The position numbers were made by a program, and so were the translations under genes. Below the pieces are notes generated by a model. The model did no database searches and was not told the DNA's origin. It saw nothing but the letters and a program-made list of their open reading frames with translations. Positions 55,601 to 64,000 of a DNA stretch of 64,000 bases are shown in pieces; within the stretch, counting starts at the first letter, position 1, and every line of letters starts with the position of its first letter. This stretch comes from Anaerobacillus arseniciselenatis (GTDB lineage Bacteria > Bacillota > Bacilli > Bacillales > Anaerobacillaceae), in assembly GCF_001865995.1 (NCBI RefSeq), contig NZ_MLQQ01000001.1:372001-436000 (forward strand), written 5' to 3'.

Positions 55601-55777
55601 CATAAAACGATACCCCTTTCAAGACTATTTTATATACGTATTTCTTTTTTATTTTCTTAATCCCTTCACCCTTGACAAAACTAGTTTTTGTTCGTCAAAG
55701 AAAGTGCTATTATGGCAAAAAAATTATTATTTACATGAAAATTCTACAAAAGCACAAACTATATTTGTAAATCATTT

Positions 55778-55828
55778 TATGTTTTAAAGGAATTCAAAAG
55801 CTTTTTTATTGAGCCTTTTTAAAACATA
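55778..55828. other. Hairpin in the racA-sspM intergenic region
   Basis: TATGTTTTAAAGG pairs with CCTTTTTAAAACATA around a 20-base loop, about 30 bp upstream of the sspM start. It could be an attenuator or an mRNA-stabilising stem in the sspM leader. The near-palindrome ACAAAACTAGTTTTTGT lies further upstream (55675-55692). Confidence 0.45.
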
Positions 55829-55857
55829 GCTGTTTTTTATGTAAGGTGGTGAAAACG

Positions 55858-55983
55858 ATGGACAATCGCAGTAAAGAACAAATGAAGAAAGCGCAACAAA
55901 AAGACCAAAGACAACGCGAAACTGAAAATGCGCCAGGTCAAGCTGACAAAAAGCTAGGTGGACCTGATCGCCCTTCAACATAA
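55858..55983 (+). CDS. sspM: Small acid-soluble spore protein M
   Basis: A 41-residue protein, too short for most gene finders. The tail DKKLGGPDRPST is almost the same as the end of B. subtilis SspM (DKKLGGPNRPST), and the first half is Lys/Gln-rich (SKEQMKKAQQKDQRQ). AAGGTGGTG lies before ATG 55858. The position beside yppC, recU and ponA also fits Bacillus gene order. Confidence 0.9.
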   Translation: MDNRSKEQMKKAQQKDQRQRETENAPGQADKKLGGPDRPST

Positions 55984-55984
55984 A

Positions 55985-56110
55985 AGAGGGCTAGCTTATA
56001 AGTGTCAGACATTAGGTAAAAAAACTTCCTAAATAAAGGTGAATAGTTTATTATACGTCTATATTTGGGTGGCTAACGATGTCTGACACTTTGTTTTTGA
56101 ACATCCCACT
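55985..56110. repeat. Family C repeat, second full copy
   Basis: AAGTGTCAGACAT near 56000 and the inverse ATGTCTGACACTT near 56080-56092 enclose GAATAGTTTATTATACGTCTATATTT, close to the inner part of the copy at 50041. It directly follows the sspM stop. Confidence 0.78.
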
Positions 56111-56175
56111 TTATTCTTCAGAAAATAACCGCTCTTTGCATTCAAACCTCAGTTAATTACATATCCACTTGGTTA

Positions 56176-57171
56176 TTAATTTAATTTTTCACGAAAGAAG
56201 CGCAATAAACCTTGTTCTAGTTTAGTAGCTACTTCTAATTGACGTTGTTTTTTGTAGTACCATTCTGTGAGCTCATATTTTTTTATAATTTTTGTAGGTT
56301 CCATATATCGACTAACCTTTTTAGCTGTTTTATTGTTATACCAATCACTAAAGTCTGAACGATGATGATTGATTACTGGATAAGTTTCCCTTAGTGCCGG
56401 GGTTCGTTTCCTGTCAATTTTTTGTATAAACTGTTCATAATCAAACCGTGAACCTGTATGTTCAACTTTCGCGGCAAATGTTTGAATTGGCTTTTTTTCT
56501 TTGGATGTAAATAATAACCACGCTAACCGTTTTCCTAACGCAATTCGATTTTTTACTTTTGTAAACCCATGCACTGAAAACCCATATAATCTTCCATCTA
56601 ATGTAGGGAAAATAACAGTACTAAAATGTAATAAATCTTCAATGACAAATGGAAGGCTACCAAACACTTTATCGTGATAATATGGATCTTCAATTACGGG
56701 CATTTGAATTACGTGTTGTTCATTCACAATTAAAGCCGTGCAAAGCCTTTCTATATCTTGTTTATTCCAAAAGTAAGTCCACTCCTTTTCCATATACCGC
56801 GAAACGTGTAAAAACTTTAACAAATGAAATAACGGTCGCCCTACTCTTTTAGAAGCTTCATAAAGAAGGAGTTGCGGATATGCATCTGAGAATATTAACC
56901 AATTTGCACGTTCGTACGTTAAATATAAAATTTCGCGATACTGCTTCGGTATGAACTTACTAAAAATTTCACCTTCTAAATCTGTCATATTCCATCCGGC
57001 ATTTCTCGACACAAAGCTTGCTAAACACGCCCAAATGACCTCTTTATGTTTCATATAAAATTCATTATAAAGTACGGTACGTGAAATATTATCAATATTT
57101 CCTTTCTCCGTTCTCCTCTTTATTTCCTCAATAAGTAGTTTTTCCTCTTTTGCAACACTATAGATGACCAA
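56176..57171 (-). CDS. yppC: YppC-like protein (DUF2515)
   Basis: A 331-residue soluble protein with SRTVLYNEFYMKHKEVIWACLASFVSRNAGWNMTDLE near the start and FPTLDGRLYGFSVHGFTKVKNRIALGKRLAWLLF in the middle. These match the DUF2515 family next to recU in Bacillus. No function is known. The start is TTG 57171, with AGGGAAG upstream. It is divergent from recU. Confidence 0.85.
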   Translation of the reverse strand: MVIYSVAKEEKLLIEEIKRRTEKGNIDNISRTVLYNEFYMKHKEVIWACLASFVSRNAGWNMTDLEGEIFSKFIPKQYREILYLTYERANWLIFSDAYPQLLLYEASKRVGRPLFHLLKFLHVSRYMEKEWTYFWNKQDIERLCTALIVNEQHVIQMPVIEDPYYHDKVFGSLPFVIEDLLHFSTVIFPTLDGRLYGFSVHGFTKVKNRIALGKRLAWLLFTSKEKKPIQTFAAKVEHTGSRFDYEQFIQKIDRKRTPALRETYPVINHHRSDFSDWYNNKTAKKVSRYMEPTKIIKKYELTEWYYKKQRQLEVATKLEQGLLRFFREKLN

Positions 57172-57290
57172 TGTCCCACTTCCCTTTCAAACGTATGATC
57201 TATTCAAATTGTAAGATTTATGGTATGATTGAGTGATGGAATAAAGTATCCTAATCTTTATTTCATAATTTTTAGTAAAGGGTGCAGCGC

Positions 57291-57899
57291 ATGTCAATTC
57301 GTTATCCTAATGGAAAAGCCTATATCCCGAAGCAAAATGACCGCAATAAAGTAAGTAAAAAAAATTCAATTTCATACGGAAATCGAGGGATGAGCCTAGA
57401 AGAAGATATTAACATTTCTAATGAGTATTATTTAGCTAAAGGGATTGCTGTTATTCATAAAAAGCCAACTCCTTTACAAATAGTTAAAGTTGACTACCCT
57501 AAACGTAGTGCTGCTGTAATTAAAGAAGCCTACTTCCAACAAGCTTCTACTACTGACTACAACGGTGTTTTCAAAGGTAAGTATATAGACTTTGAAGCTA
57601 AGGAAACAAAAAATAAAACGTCATTTCCATTAAAGAACTTTCATAAACATCAAATAGAGCATATGGGACAAGTTTTATCTCAACAAGGGATCTGTTTTGC
57701 ACTGTTAAGGTTCTCTACAATTGATGAGGTTTATTTATTAGATGCTGAACATTTATGTTCTTTTTGGTATAAACAAGAACATGACCGTAAATCAATTCCC
57801 AAATCGGAAATTGAAGCTTTAGGACATGCAATTGGCAATGGTCTTTATCCTCGGATAGACTATTTATCAGTTGTTGAAAATATTTATTTTGTTCATTGA
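57291..57899 (+). CDS. recU: RecU, Holliday junction resolvase
   Basis: A 202-residue nuclease that cuts Holliday junctions. It has the N-terminal IRYPNGKAY, the stalk region [37 protein letters not shown], and the catalytic D/E-x-K-like [27 protein letters not shown] 57291 has AAAGGG upstream. Its stop lies 2 bp before MITE B8, which separates it from ponA; in B. subtilis the two genes are a tight operon. Confidence 0.95.
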   Translation: MSIRYPNGKAYIPKQNDRNKVSKKNSISYGNRGMSLEEDINISNEYYLAKGIAVIHKKPTPLQIVKVDYPKRSAAVIKEAYFQQASTTDYNGVFKGKYIDFEAKETKNKTSFPLKNFHKHQIEHMGQVLSQQGICFALLRFSTIDEVYLLDAEHLCSFWYKQEHDRKSIPKSEIEALGHAIGNGLYPRIDYLSVVENIYFVH

Positions 57900-57986
57900 G
57901 TGAATTTCATAATAACCATAAACGAACCACACTATGCAACACCTCGTTGGGTAGTGTGGCGCTGAATTAATGATGAAATTCATTAA
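57898..57986. repeat. Family B MITE-like element, copy B8, divergent centre
   Basis: Ends: GAGTGAATTTCATAATAACC and TGATGAAATTCATTAAA. The centre (CCACACTATGCAACACC / GGGTAGTGTGGCG) keeps the hairpin form but with different bases from other copies. It is inserted between recU and ponA, 20 bp before the ponA start. Confidence 0.8.
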
Positions 57987-58008
57987 ATAATTGAAAGGAA
58001 GATGGATC

Positions 58009-60501
58009 ATGTCAGAAGATACTCGTACAAGGCAAGGTCGTCGTAAACAGAAGCAAACAACAAGCAAACAAACAGGTACAAAGAAAGCGGCTTTTAAGAA
58101 GGTATTCGTCGTATTTTTAATTGCCTTTGCCTTTGCAATTGTCGCAGGAGGGTTTACAGTATACTCAATCATTAAAGATGCTCCTCCACTAGATCCTGAT
58201 AAATTAACATTAGCTCTCAACCCAGAAATTCTCGATGAAAATGGTGAAGTTTTCACAAGATTAGATGCATCTGAAAATCGTCGTAAAGTAACGATTAATG
58301 ACGTGCCAAGATTAGTTGAAGATGCCTTTATTGCAGTTGAAGATGTTCGTTTTCGCGAACATTTTGGAATTGACATTCGTCGTATCGGTGGTGCCGTTAG
58401 AGCTAATGTCACAGGCGGTTTCGGTGCAGAAGGTGCTAGTACAATTACTCAGCAAGTAGTAAAAAACTTGTTTTTAACGAATGAAAAACTACTAACTAGA
58501 AAAATTCAAGAACAATACTTGGCAATTAAATTAGAACAAGCCTATTCAAAAGATCAAATTTTAGAAATGTATTTAAACGCGATTTACTTTTCTGGTGCAT
58601 ACGGAGTCGCGGAGGCCGCAGACCGTTACTTCAGTAAAACGTTAGATGAACTTACAATTGAAGACGCAGCCTTACTTGCTGGAATACCACAGCGACCGAA
58701 TCATTTTAATCCGCTCAGAAATCCGGAAGCTGCTGAAACGCGAAGAAATACTGTGATTAGTTTAATGGAACGCCATGGGAAAATAACTGCTAATGAGGCT
58801 ACGCAAGCAAGAGCCGTTTCAGTACAGGATCAATTAAATCCTTCAAAAGCAGAATCTTACCCTTATCCTGACTTCTTAGATCAAGTTTTAACAGAAGTTG
58901 CAGCGATTGAAGGGATCACTAGCAGTGATATTTATACTAGCGGCTTAAAAATTTATACGACTCTAAATCAAGATGCTCAAACCTACACGGAAAATCTTTT
59001 TCAAAACTATGATTTTCCCGATGAAGAGTTTCAAGCTGGACTTACGATTGTCGATACGAAAACAGGAGAGATCAAGGCGATCGTTGGTAGTCGTGAAAAC
59101 GACGGCGTGAAGCTTGGTACTAATTATGCAATTCACGAAAAACGTAGCCCTGGCTCGACTATTAAACCGATTTTAGATTATGGACCGGCGATTGAACATT
59201 TTAAATGGTCAACATATCATCAAATTGTAGATGAGCCCCATACGTATTCGAATGGCGATCCATTTAGAAACTTTGGCGATAATTATGAACATGGCCCAAT
59301 GTCAATGCGTAGAGCCTTAGCTTTATCAAGAAATGTCCCTGCAGTTAAAGCATTTCAAGAAGTTGGAGCCGAAAAAGCAAAATCATTTGGAGAAGGATTA
59401 GGACTTTCTTTAGATAATATTCAAGAATCTTATTCGATCGGTGGGTTTACTCACGGGCTTTCAACAGACGAAGTCGCTGGAGCTTATGCCGCTTTCGGTA
59501 ACGGTGGAGTTTACAATAAGCCGTACACCGTAAGAAAAGTTGAGTTTCCTGACGGACGTATCATTGACCTTACACCAGATTCTCAAATTGCCATGAGTGA
59601 CTATACGGCTTACATGATCTCTGACATGTTAAAAACGGCTGTTGGCCCATTTGGTACTGGAAGAAATGCTCGAGTTGAAGGACTACCGATGGCTGGGAAG
59701 ACTGGAACATCAAACGGCACTGTCGATCGTTGGTTTGCAGGGTATACGACTGACTACTCTATTGCTGTATGGACGGGATATAAAGACCGTCGTGAAATCA
59801 CAAATACTCAAATTGTCTTAGACTTGTTTAAGCAAGTAATGAGAGAAGTTTCGAAAGGAAAAGAAACAGCAGACTTTAAACAGCCGAATTCTGTTGTTAA
59901 GGTAGGTATTGAGAGAAGCTCTGGTCTATTGCCGAGTGAATTTACCTCAACCGATGAGATCATCTATGAATATTTTGTCAGAGGAAACGAACCAACAAAA
60001 GTTTCAGAACAGTTCATGAAACCTGACAAACCAACGGAATTTATGGGATCATATAACGAAATTACAGATCAAATTATCTTATCTTGGGCATATCCAGAGA
60101 ATGAAAGAGAAGAGTTTTCATTTGAACTGCAGCTTTCGGTAAATAATGAGGAGTTCGAAATAATTTCATTTTCTGATGAAATGCAACACATCATTTTTAA
60201 TCCGGAAAGCGATAGTACTTATCACTTTAAACTCCGTGCTGTCTCTGATCTGAATAATGAAGTTCGAAGTGATCCAGTGGAGTTAAAGGTTGAAATTCCT
60301 GATAAAGGTATTGAAGATGACGAAATCGATGAGGATACAGAGTCAGAAACACCTATTGAAATTCCTAATCCACTTGATGACCTCGATGAAATCATCGGCG
60401 GATCCGATGATGATAATGAAGACGATGAAGACGAAATCGATGGCGATAATGATGCTCCTAACGGAGAAAATAATGAAAATGGTGAAACTGAAACAAGTTA
60501 G
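58009..60501 (+). CDS. ponA: Penicillin-binding protein 1A/1B, bifunctional
   Basis: An 830-residue class A PBP that builds peptidoglycan. There is a short cytoplasmic basic tail, one membrane anchor (about 36-58), a GT51 glycosyltransferase (EDVRFREHFGIDIRRIG, GASTITQQVVKNLFLT) and a transpeptidase with S383-x2-K386 (GSTIKP), SRN and KTGTSN. A fibronectin-type part and a very acidic Asp/Glu/Asn tail end the protein. ATG 58009 has AAAGGAAG upstream. Confidence 0.96.
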   Translation: MSEDTRTRQGRRKQKQTTSKQTGTKKAAFKKVFVVFLIAFAFAIVAGGFTVYSIIKDAPPLDPDKLTLALNPEILDENGEVFTRLDASENRRKVTINDVPRLVEDAFIAVEDVRFREHFGIDIRRIGGAVRANVTGGFGAEGASTITQQVVKNLFLTNEKLLTRKIQEQYLAIKLEQAYSKDQILEMYLNAIYFSGAYGVAEAADRYFSKTLDELTIEDAALLAGIPQRPNHFNPLRNPEAAETRRNTVISLMERHGKITANEATQARAVSVQDQLNPSKAESYPYPDFLDQVLTEVAAIEGITSSDIYTSGLKIYTTLNQDAQTYTENLFQNYDFPDEEFQAGLTIVDTKTGEIKAIVGSRENDGVKLGTNYAIHEKRSPGSTIKPILDYGPAIEHFKWSTYHQIVDEPHTYSNGDPFRNFGDNYEHGPMSMRRALALSRNVPAVKAFQEVGAEKAKSFGEGLGLSLDNIQESYSIGGFTHGLSTDEVAGAYAAFGNGGVYNKPYTVRKVEFPDGRIIDLTPDSQIAMSDYTAYMISDMLKTAVGPFGTGRNARVEGLPMAGKTGTSNGTVDRWFAGYTTDYSIAVWTGYKDRREITNTQIVLDLFKQVMREVSKGKETADFKQPNSVVKVGIERSSGLLPSEFTSTDEIIYEYFVRGNEPTKVSEQFMKPDKPTEFMGSYNEITDQIILSWAYPENEREEFSFELQLSVNNEEFEIISFSDEMQHIIFNPESDSTYHFKLRAVSDLNNEVRSDPVELKVEIPDKGIEDDEIDEDTESETPIEIPNPLDDLDEIIGGSDDDNEDDEDEIDGDNDAPNGENNENGETETS

Positions 60502-60528
60502 CAAATGCTAAATTAAAAGACAAACAAA

Positions 60529-60592
60529 GAAGGATGATTTAAAGGCGGCTTTTTGCATTGCAAATACCCCACCTTATAAATCATCCTTTTTG
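60529..60592. terminator. ponA terminator
   Basis: AAGGATGATTT pairs with AAATCATCCTT around a 38-base loop and is followed by TTTT. It lies 28 bp after the ponA stop. Confidence 0.75.
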
Positions 60593-60604
60593 GTATAAAA
60601 ATGT

Positions 60605-60830
60605 CGGGCTGAAATCTTGAGTGAGCATCTAGAATTCGATAAAAGTTTACAGCAAAGAAGCCAAAGAGTTTGACCGGAATTTACATTCTATATGGTGACT
60701 ATACATCGTCATGAAGGTTTTGTATGGAAAAAGCGGATGCTTTTGCGAACGAACGTCTGAGATTCGTTAGAAGGTCAAGGTGAAGTGAGGGAAAGCACCC
60801 GCATTTTACATTGTAGATATCGACCGAGAT
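60605..60830. repeat. Family A repeats, inverted, copies A7 and A8 in tandem
   Basis: A7 (60690-60830) lies on the minus strand: arms AAAAAGCGGATGCTTTT (60728-60744) and GAAAGCACCCGCATTTT (60791-60107 region end 60807) flank CGTCTGAGATTCGTTAGAAGG. A8 (60605-60690) is a decayed second unit with GAATTCGATAAAAGTTTACAGC as core. A GACGATG..GTCACC-type box lies between. No gene lies in 60502-60891. Confidence 0.75.
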
Positions 60831-60891
60831 TTCCAACTCAAAATCGTGTTGTTTAAGTTGTTACTTGACCAGTTTCACTCTAATTTGAAGT

Positions 60892-61401
60892 TTATTCTTG
60901 TTGTTTTACAACTGCATATTTTTTATTTAACTCTATAAAAAGTTGCTGTAACTGTATAAATGCGTGGTAATGATTAGGAATAGATAATATATAATCAAGT
61001 CGTTCCCCTACATTAACAGGCTTAATTTTCAGATCCTTTAGATCAGCGTTCATTCCATTTAGTGCTGGTACTGGGCGATCATTTAGCCAAAAGAGAAACA
61101 TTAAAAAAAGCAGTACCATATTTTTCATTGGCTCTAACGCTTTTTTTCTATCGCGATTTTCAAACAAACTAGCAATCACTGGTTCAGTACTTTTCCAACT
61201 CTCTAAAATGATTGGAATATATTTATGTTTTTCTTCCCACGGTTTTAAAGCTTCAATTTGCAGTTTATCATATAAATCAAAAATTAAAGGGGTTATCTTA
61301 ATTGCTTCAGTAAAGTCGATATCTATACAAATCGGTAACTTTTCATCTTCTTTTAAAAAAGGACTTAGTATAAATTGTTCTGGTATTTTCACTTCATTCA
61401 T
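60892..61401 (-). CDS. ypoC: YpoC-like protein
   Basis: A 169-residue soluble, helical protein with the central ALKPWEEKHKYIPIILESW and FLFWLNDRPVP segments found in Bacillus YpoC. The function is unknown. ATG 61401 has GGGGT upstream. It starts 14 bp after the nth stop on the same strand, so nth and ypoC are co-transcribed, as in B. subtilis. Confidence 0.82.
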   Translation of the reverse strand: MNEVKIPEQFILSPFLKEDEKLPICIDIDFTEAIKITPLIFDLYDKLQIEALKPWEEKHKYIPIILESWKSTEPVIASLFENRDRKKALEPMKNMVLLFLMFLFWLNDRPVPALNGMNADLKDLKIKPVNVGERLDYILSIPNHYHAFIQLQQLFIELNKKYAVVKQQE

Positions 61402-61415
61402 TTTCATACCCCATT

Positions 61416-62075
61416 TTATGATTTTAACCGTTTTTTTCCTTCTCGACATAAATGGGCTAATGGACATACGTGGCATTGTGGCGATTGCGCTTTGCAATGA
61501 TAGCGACCGAAAAAAATAAAACGATGATGAGTATCACTCCAGAGCTGTTTTGGAATTTTACGCATTAACGTTTTTTCAACCTCTAACACTGAATCTTTCC
61601 ACCGACAAATACCTAATCGCTTACTAACCCGTTCAACATGTGTATCAACAGCGATTGCTGGTTCATTAAAGGCGACCGATGTAACAACGTTTGCTGTTTT
61701 CCTTCCCACGCCTGCTAAAAGAACTAATTGATCACGTTCCTTAGGAATTTCTCCACCGAACTCTTCGATTAGCGATTGACAAAGCTTTTTAATATTTTTC
61801 GCTTTCGTTCTATACAAGCCAATCGATTTTATATCTTGTTCTAGTTCTTCAATAGGAACGGCTAAATAATCTTCTGGACTTTTATATTTTTTAAACAGAT
61901 TTTTAGTCACTTTATTTACAAGAACATCCGTACATTGTGCTGACAATAAGACTGCGATTGTTAATTCAAATGGATTTTCATGGGTTAATTCACAGTGAGC
62001 GTCTGGAAACATTTTTTCCATTTCCACTAACACTTCTTCTTCAATTTGTTTTTTTGTAAGGATAATAAACACCAC
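61416..62075 (-). CDS. nth: Endonuclease III
   Basis: A 219-residue base-excision glycosylase/AP lyase. The helix-hairpin-helix LAGVGRKTANVV with catalytic Lys, the Asp in AIAVDTHVERVSKRLG, and the [4Fe-4S] cysteines C-x6-C-x2-C-x5-C (CKAQSPQCHVCPLAHLC) are clear. The start is uncertain: GTG 62075 is the first start codon in frame, near AGGTG, and gives only about six extra residues before the family's conserved beginning. Confidence 0.95.
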   Translation of the reverse strand: MVFIILTKKQIEEEVLVEMEKMFPDAHCELTHENPFELTIAVLLSAQCTDVLVNKVTKNLFKKYKSPEDYLAVPIEELEQDIKSIGLYRTKAKNIKKLCQSLIEEFGGEIPKERDQLVLLAGVGRKTANVVTSVAFNEPAIAVDTHVERVSKRLGICRWKDSVLEVEKTLMRKIPKQLWSDTHHRFIFFGRYHCKAQSPQCHVCPLAHLCREGKKRLKS

Positions 62076-62096
62076 CTAAAAAATCAGAAGATTAAA

Positions 62097-62221
62097 ATCC
62101 AGTTGGTTCTTAAGAAATGGTTTAAGTCACTTTGTTGGAAGCATGCTTCCAACGCTCCTCAAACCATTTCTTAAGACTACTTTCGTAGTTAAAATGCTAT
62201 ACGCATTTCAACCAACTGGAT
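62097..62221. repeat. Cloverleaf-shaped inverted repeat between dnaD and nth
   Basis: A 12-bp outer stem (ATCCAGTTGGTT 62097-62108 / AACCAACTGGAT 62210-62221) is perfect. Inside are three hairpins. Arm 1 is the 15-bp CTTAAGAAATGGTTT 62109-62123 / 62161-62175, topped by the perfect 18-base palindrome TTGGAAGCATGCTTCCAA at 62135-62152. Arm 2 is ACTAC/GTAGT 62176-62180 / 62185-62189. Arm 3 is AAATGC/GCATTT 62192-62197 / 62203-62208. All stems match without error. It lies in the dnaD-nth transcript. Confidence 0.9.
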
Positions 62222-62324
62222 AATCTTGACCTTGTCTCTTTATTTATAATATAGCAACGCAAAAAGACTTAATTAAATAAGAAAGATTGACAAACGCATT
62301 TATAAAGTACCGGTAAATGACGAA

Positions 62325-63029
62325 TCAATTATCAAGCCAATTATACGAAGGGATTTTTTTCTTTGGTTCGTTTTTTTGTGGAGACGATACATTTTTGTAT
62401 TGATGTTGACGAAACTTTTCACCGTATTCTTTTGCTTGTTGTACGGTTTTAACGCCATTTTTATTCCATTCAATTAAAATTCGATCAATGTAACGTAAGT
62501 TTCTTTTACCAGAAACTACAGCCTCCATTAGTGCGGCTTTAATCAGACTTGGACTATAGTGTTCTTGGTCTAACCACATCGTAATAAGTTCGAATTCCAT
62601 TGGGGATAAAGGACGACCAAACTCCCCCTCAAACAATTGATATAAACTTCGCTCCTCATCTTGCTTGCTAACTACAATTTCTTGTTGTTTTTCTTCACAA
62701 CTCATTACAATGAGCTTGTCCCATAGCGGAGTTAATGTAAAAACTTCATAGTAAATATTATTTTCATCACTCCGCTCCTGAAGTTCAATAAAACCTCTTT
62801 TCATTAAACTTTGCAGCATTTGTAAGCATTCTTTCTCACATTGAGTCATTCGACTTGCCAGTAATTGTGGCGGTGGAAATAGATTGCCTCGTTCAATAAA
62901 TGAATGTATTTGTATTAATAACATTACTTCACTTTCACTTAACCCTATTTTTCTATACTCAGAAATAAGCCTAAACGGAATTGAGACATTTCCTTCATTA
63001 ATCCAATTAATCATTATATCTCGATCCAT
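62325..63029 (-). CDS. dnaD: DnaD, replication initiation/restart protein
   Basis: A 234-residue primosomal protein. The N-terminal winged-helix part includes LLIQIHSFIERGNLFPPPQLLASRM. The C-terminal DnaD/DnaB-like (DDBH2) part has LYQLFEGEFGRPLSPMEFELITMWLD...LIKAALMEAVVSGKRNLRYIDRIL-EW, ending in the YxxxIL-x-W signature. The order asnS-dnaD-nth-ypoC is that of Bacillus. Confidence 0.94.
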   Translation of the reverse strand: MDRDIMINWINEGNVSIPFRLISEYRKIGLSESEVMLLIQIHSFIERGNLFPPPQLLASRMTQCEKECLQMLQSLMKRGFIELQERSDENNIYYEVFTLTPLWDKLIVMSCEEKQQEIVVSKQDEERSLYQLFEGEFGRPLSPMEFELITMWLDQEHYSPSLIKAALMEAVVSGKRNLRYIDRILIEWNKNGVKTVQQAKEYGEKFRQHQYKNVSSPQKNEPKKKIPSYNWLDN

Positions 63030-63059
63030 ATTTTACACCTCAACAATATTATATCACAT

Positions 63060-63345
63060 AAGAAAAGTGGAAGCGCCTTGGACAGGTCCGATAAAATCTG
63101 GAGCCTTTCACCTAAAAGGCGCTTTTTTGCCTTTTTGGGGAAAGGAGAAGATTTCGAGGACCTAGGCGCTGTAACTAGACAAAGAAAAGTGGAAGGTGCC
63201 TGCTTATCGGCGAAAGCAACTGGAAGTCCTACACGTAGCGGTCAGATCTTAGACCGCTACGTGTAGGACTGAAGTAGCCGAGCCGATGGCACCTGTAACT
63301 AGACAAAGAAAAGTGGAAGCGCCTTGGGCAGGTCCGATAAAATCT
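63060..63345. repeat. Cluster of three family D repeats
   Basis: Three copies of AAGAAAAGTGGAAG start at about 63060, 63180 and 63308. The middle copy holds the perfect pair TAGCGGTC..GACCGCTA and the 15-base pair AGTCCTACACGTAGC / GCTACGTGTAGGACT, plus TTATCGGC / GCCGATGGC. The copies end in GTAACTAGACA, and the last is cut short. It fills the dnaD-asnS gap, which has no gene. Confidence 0.8.
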
Positions 63346-63348
63346 TGT

Positions 63349-63392
63349 AAACAAAATGAAAAAACCCCAAAAAGGGATTTTTCATTTTGTTT
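63349..63392 (-). terminator. asnS terminator
   Basis: AAACAAAATGAAAAA(A)CCCC pairs with GGGATTTTTCATTTTGTTT around AAAAA. It lies 10 bp after the asnS stop. Confidence 0.85.
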
Positions 63393-63401
63393 AATATATA
63401 T

Positions 63402-64000
63402 TTAAGGATACAAACGATTTAACAAACGTGGGAACGGAATCGTTTCACGAACATGTTCAAGACCACATACCCACGCAACTGTTCTTTCTAAGCCTAAGCC
63501 AAACCCTGAATGTGGAACAGAGCCATAGCGTCGTAAATCTAAATACCATTTATAGGCATCTTCTGATAAGTTGTGTTCATCATAGCGTTGTTTAAGTAAA
63601 TCCATATCATCGATTCGCTGACTTCCACCAATGATTTCTCCATAACCTTCTGGTGCGATTAAATCGGCACATAGAACAACTTCAGAACGTTCTGGATGTG
63701 GTTTCATATAAAAGGCTTTGATTTCAGCCGGGTAATTTGTAATAAAAACTGGTTTTTCGAAACTTTCAGCAATCGCCGTTTCGTGAGGTGCACCAAAGTC
63801 TTCTCCCCACTCAATTTCGTGACCATTTTCTTGTAAAAATTTAATTGCATCATCGTAAGTAATTCTCGGGAATGGTGCAACAATATTTTCAAGTTTAGAT
63901 AGATCTCTTCCTAAAGCTTTTAATTCAAGCTGACAATTTTTTAATACAGATTGAATCATGTGAGTAACATATTGTTCTTGTACTTGTAGACTTTCTTCAT
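63402..64000 (-). CDS. asnS: Asparaginyl-tRNA synthetase, C-terminal part (cut by window edge)
   Basis: The last 199 codons or so of a class II synthetase; the frame stays open to the right edge beyond the first internal Met. [54 protein letters not shown] and motif 3 [28 protein letters not shown] are AsnRS signatures; the Asn-type 'FITNYP' stretch separates it from AspRS. It would be first in the asnS-dnaD-nth order. Confidence 0.95.
   Translation of the reverse strand, partial: EESLQVQEQYVTHMIQSVLKNCQLELKALGRDLSKLENIVAPFPRITYDDAIKFLQENGHEIEWGEDFGAPHETAIAESFEKPVFITNYPAEIKAFYMKPHPERSEVVLCADLIAPEGYGEIIGGSQRIDDMDLLKQRYDEHNLSEDAYKWYLDLRRYGSVPHSGFGLGLERTVAWVCGLEHVRETIPFPRLLNRLYP

Noticed and set aside
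60290..60511. Met/Lys-rich open frame inside the end of ponA
   Set aside because: It is the shifted-frame shadow of the acidic Asp/Glu/Asn tail of PonA.

Overview
The window comes from a spore-forming, low-GC Gram-positive bacterium of the Bacillaceae. It encodes an alpha/beta-type SASP, SspM, RacA and a LysM/GH18 cortex-lytic-type protein. The right end keeps the Bacillus gene order sspM, yppC, recU, ponA, ypoC, nth, dnaD, asnS. An ATP synthase a-subunit carries the residues known from alkaliphilic bacilli (Lys at Arg+8, Gly at Arg+40). Together with nitrate respiration, formate oxidation and hydrogen oxidation this suggests an alkaliphilic, anaerobically respiring bacillus. An Anaerobacillus-like organism is my guess; the sequence does not prove it.

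Layout. 0.6-4 kb: a formate dehydrogenase whose in-frame TGA is best read as selenocysteine, convergent with an OFA-type MFS carrier that has a GntR-type operator upstream. 4.5-10.4 kb: spore proteins, DegV, deoxynucleoside kinases (dgk-dck) and RecQ. 10.5-11.1 kb: a non-coding block of 52-bp tandem repeats. 11.4-15.4 kb: a minimal periplasmic-type nitrate reductase operon (napA-B-D and a NapG-like ferredoxin) behind two Fnr-type boxes. 17.2-19.3 kb: an orphan F0 cluster (subunit a, short subunit b, AtpZ-like protein, DUF3939-like protein) with no c subunit and no F1. 19.3-22 kb: a Ca2+-type P-ATPase. 22.4-32.6 kb: one leftward operon with a membrane-bound [NiFe] uptake hydrogenase (hyaABCD), a Rieske-like all-cysteine protein and hypA-B-F-C-D-E, followed by tatC and tatA. 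34.5-56 kb: household genes, namely lipid kinase, ypjP, CaCA exchanger, TelA-type protein, MBL hydrolases, ydbST, SLC13 carrier, class V aminotransferase, RNase Z, CBS protein and ferritin. 55-64 kb: racA, sspM and the recU-ponA-nth-dnaD-asnS block; asnS runs off the right edge.

The respiratory genes fit together. Formate dehydrogenase and hydrogenase would supply electrons. The Nap enzyme would accept them outside the membrane, anchored by a lipobox (NapA) and a membrane helix (NapB). The Tat system encoded beside the hydrogenase would export the folded hydrogenase and NapA.

The intergenic DNA is rich in repeats. I see at least four dispersed families. (A) Hairpin elements with a conserved core but pairing arms that differ from copy to copy. 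(B) MITE-like elements of about 120 bp with ends like GAATTTCATAAT, often touching a start or stop codon. (C) GTGTCAGACAC palindromes. (D) GC-rich 'GAAAAGCGCAAG' elements. There is also one perfect cloverleaf-shaped inverted repeat between dnaD and nth. All functional calls are from reading motifs; no database search was run.
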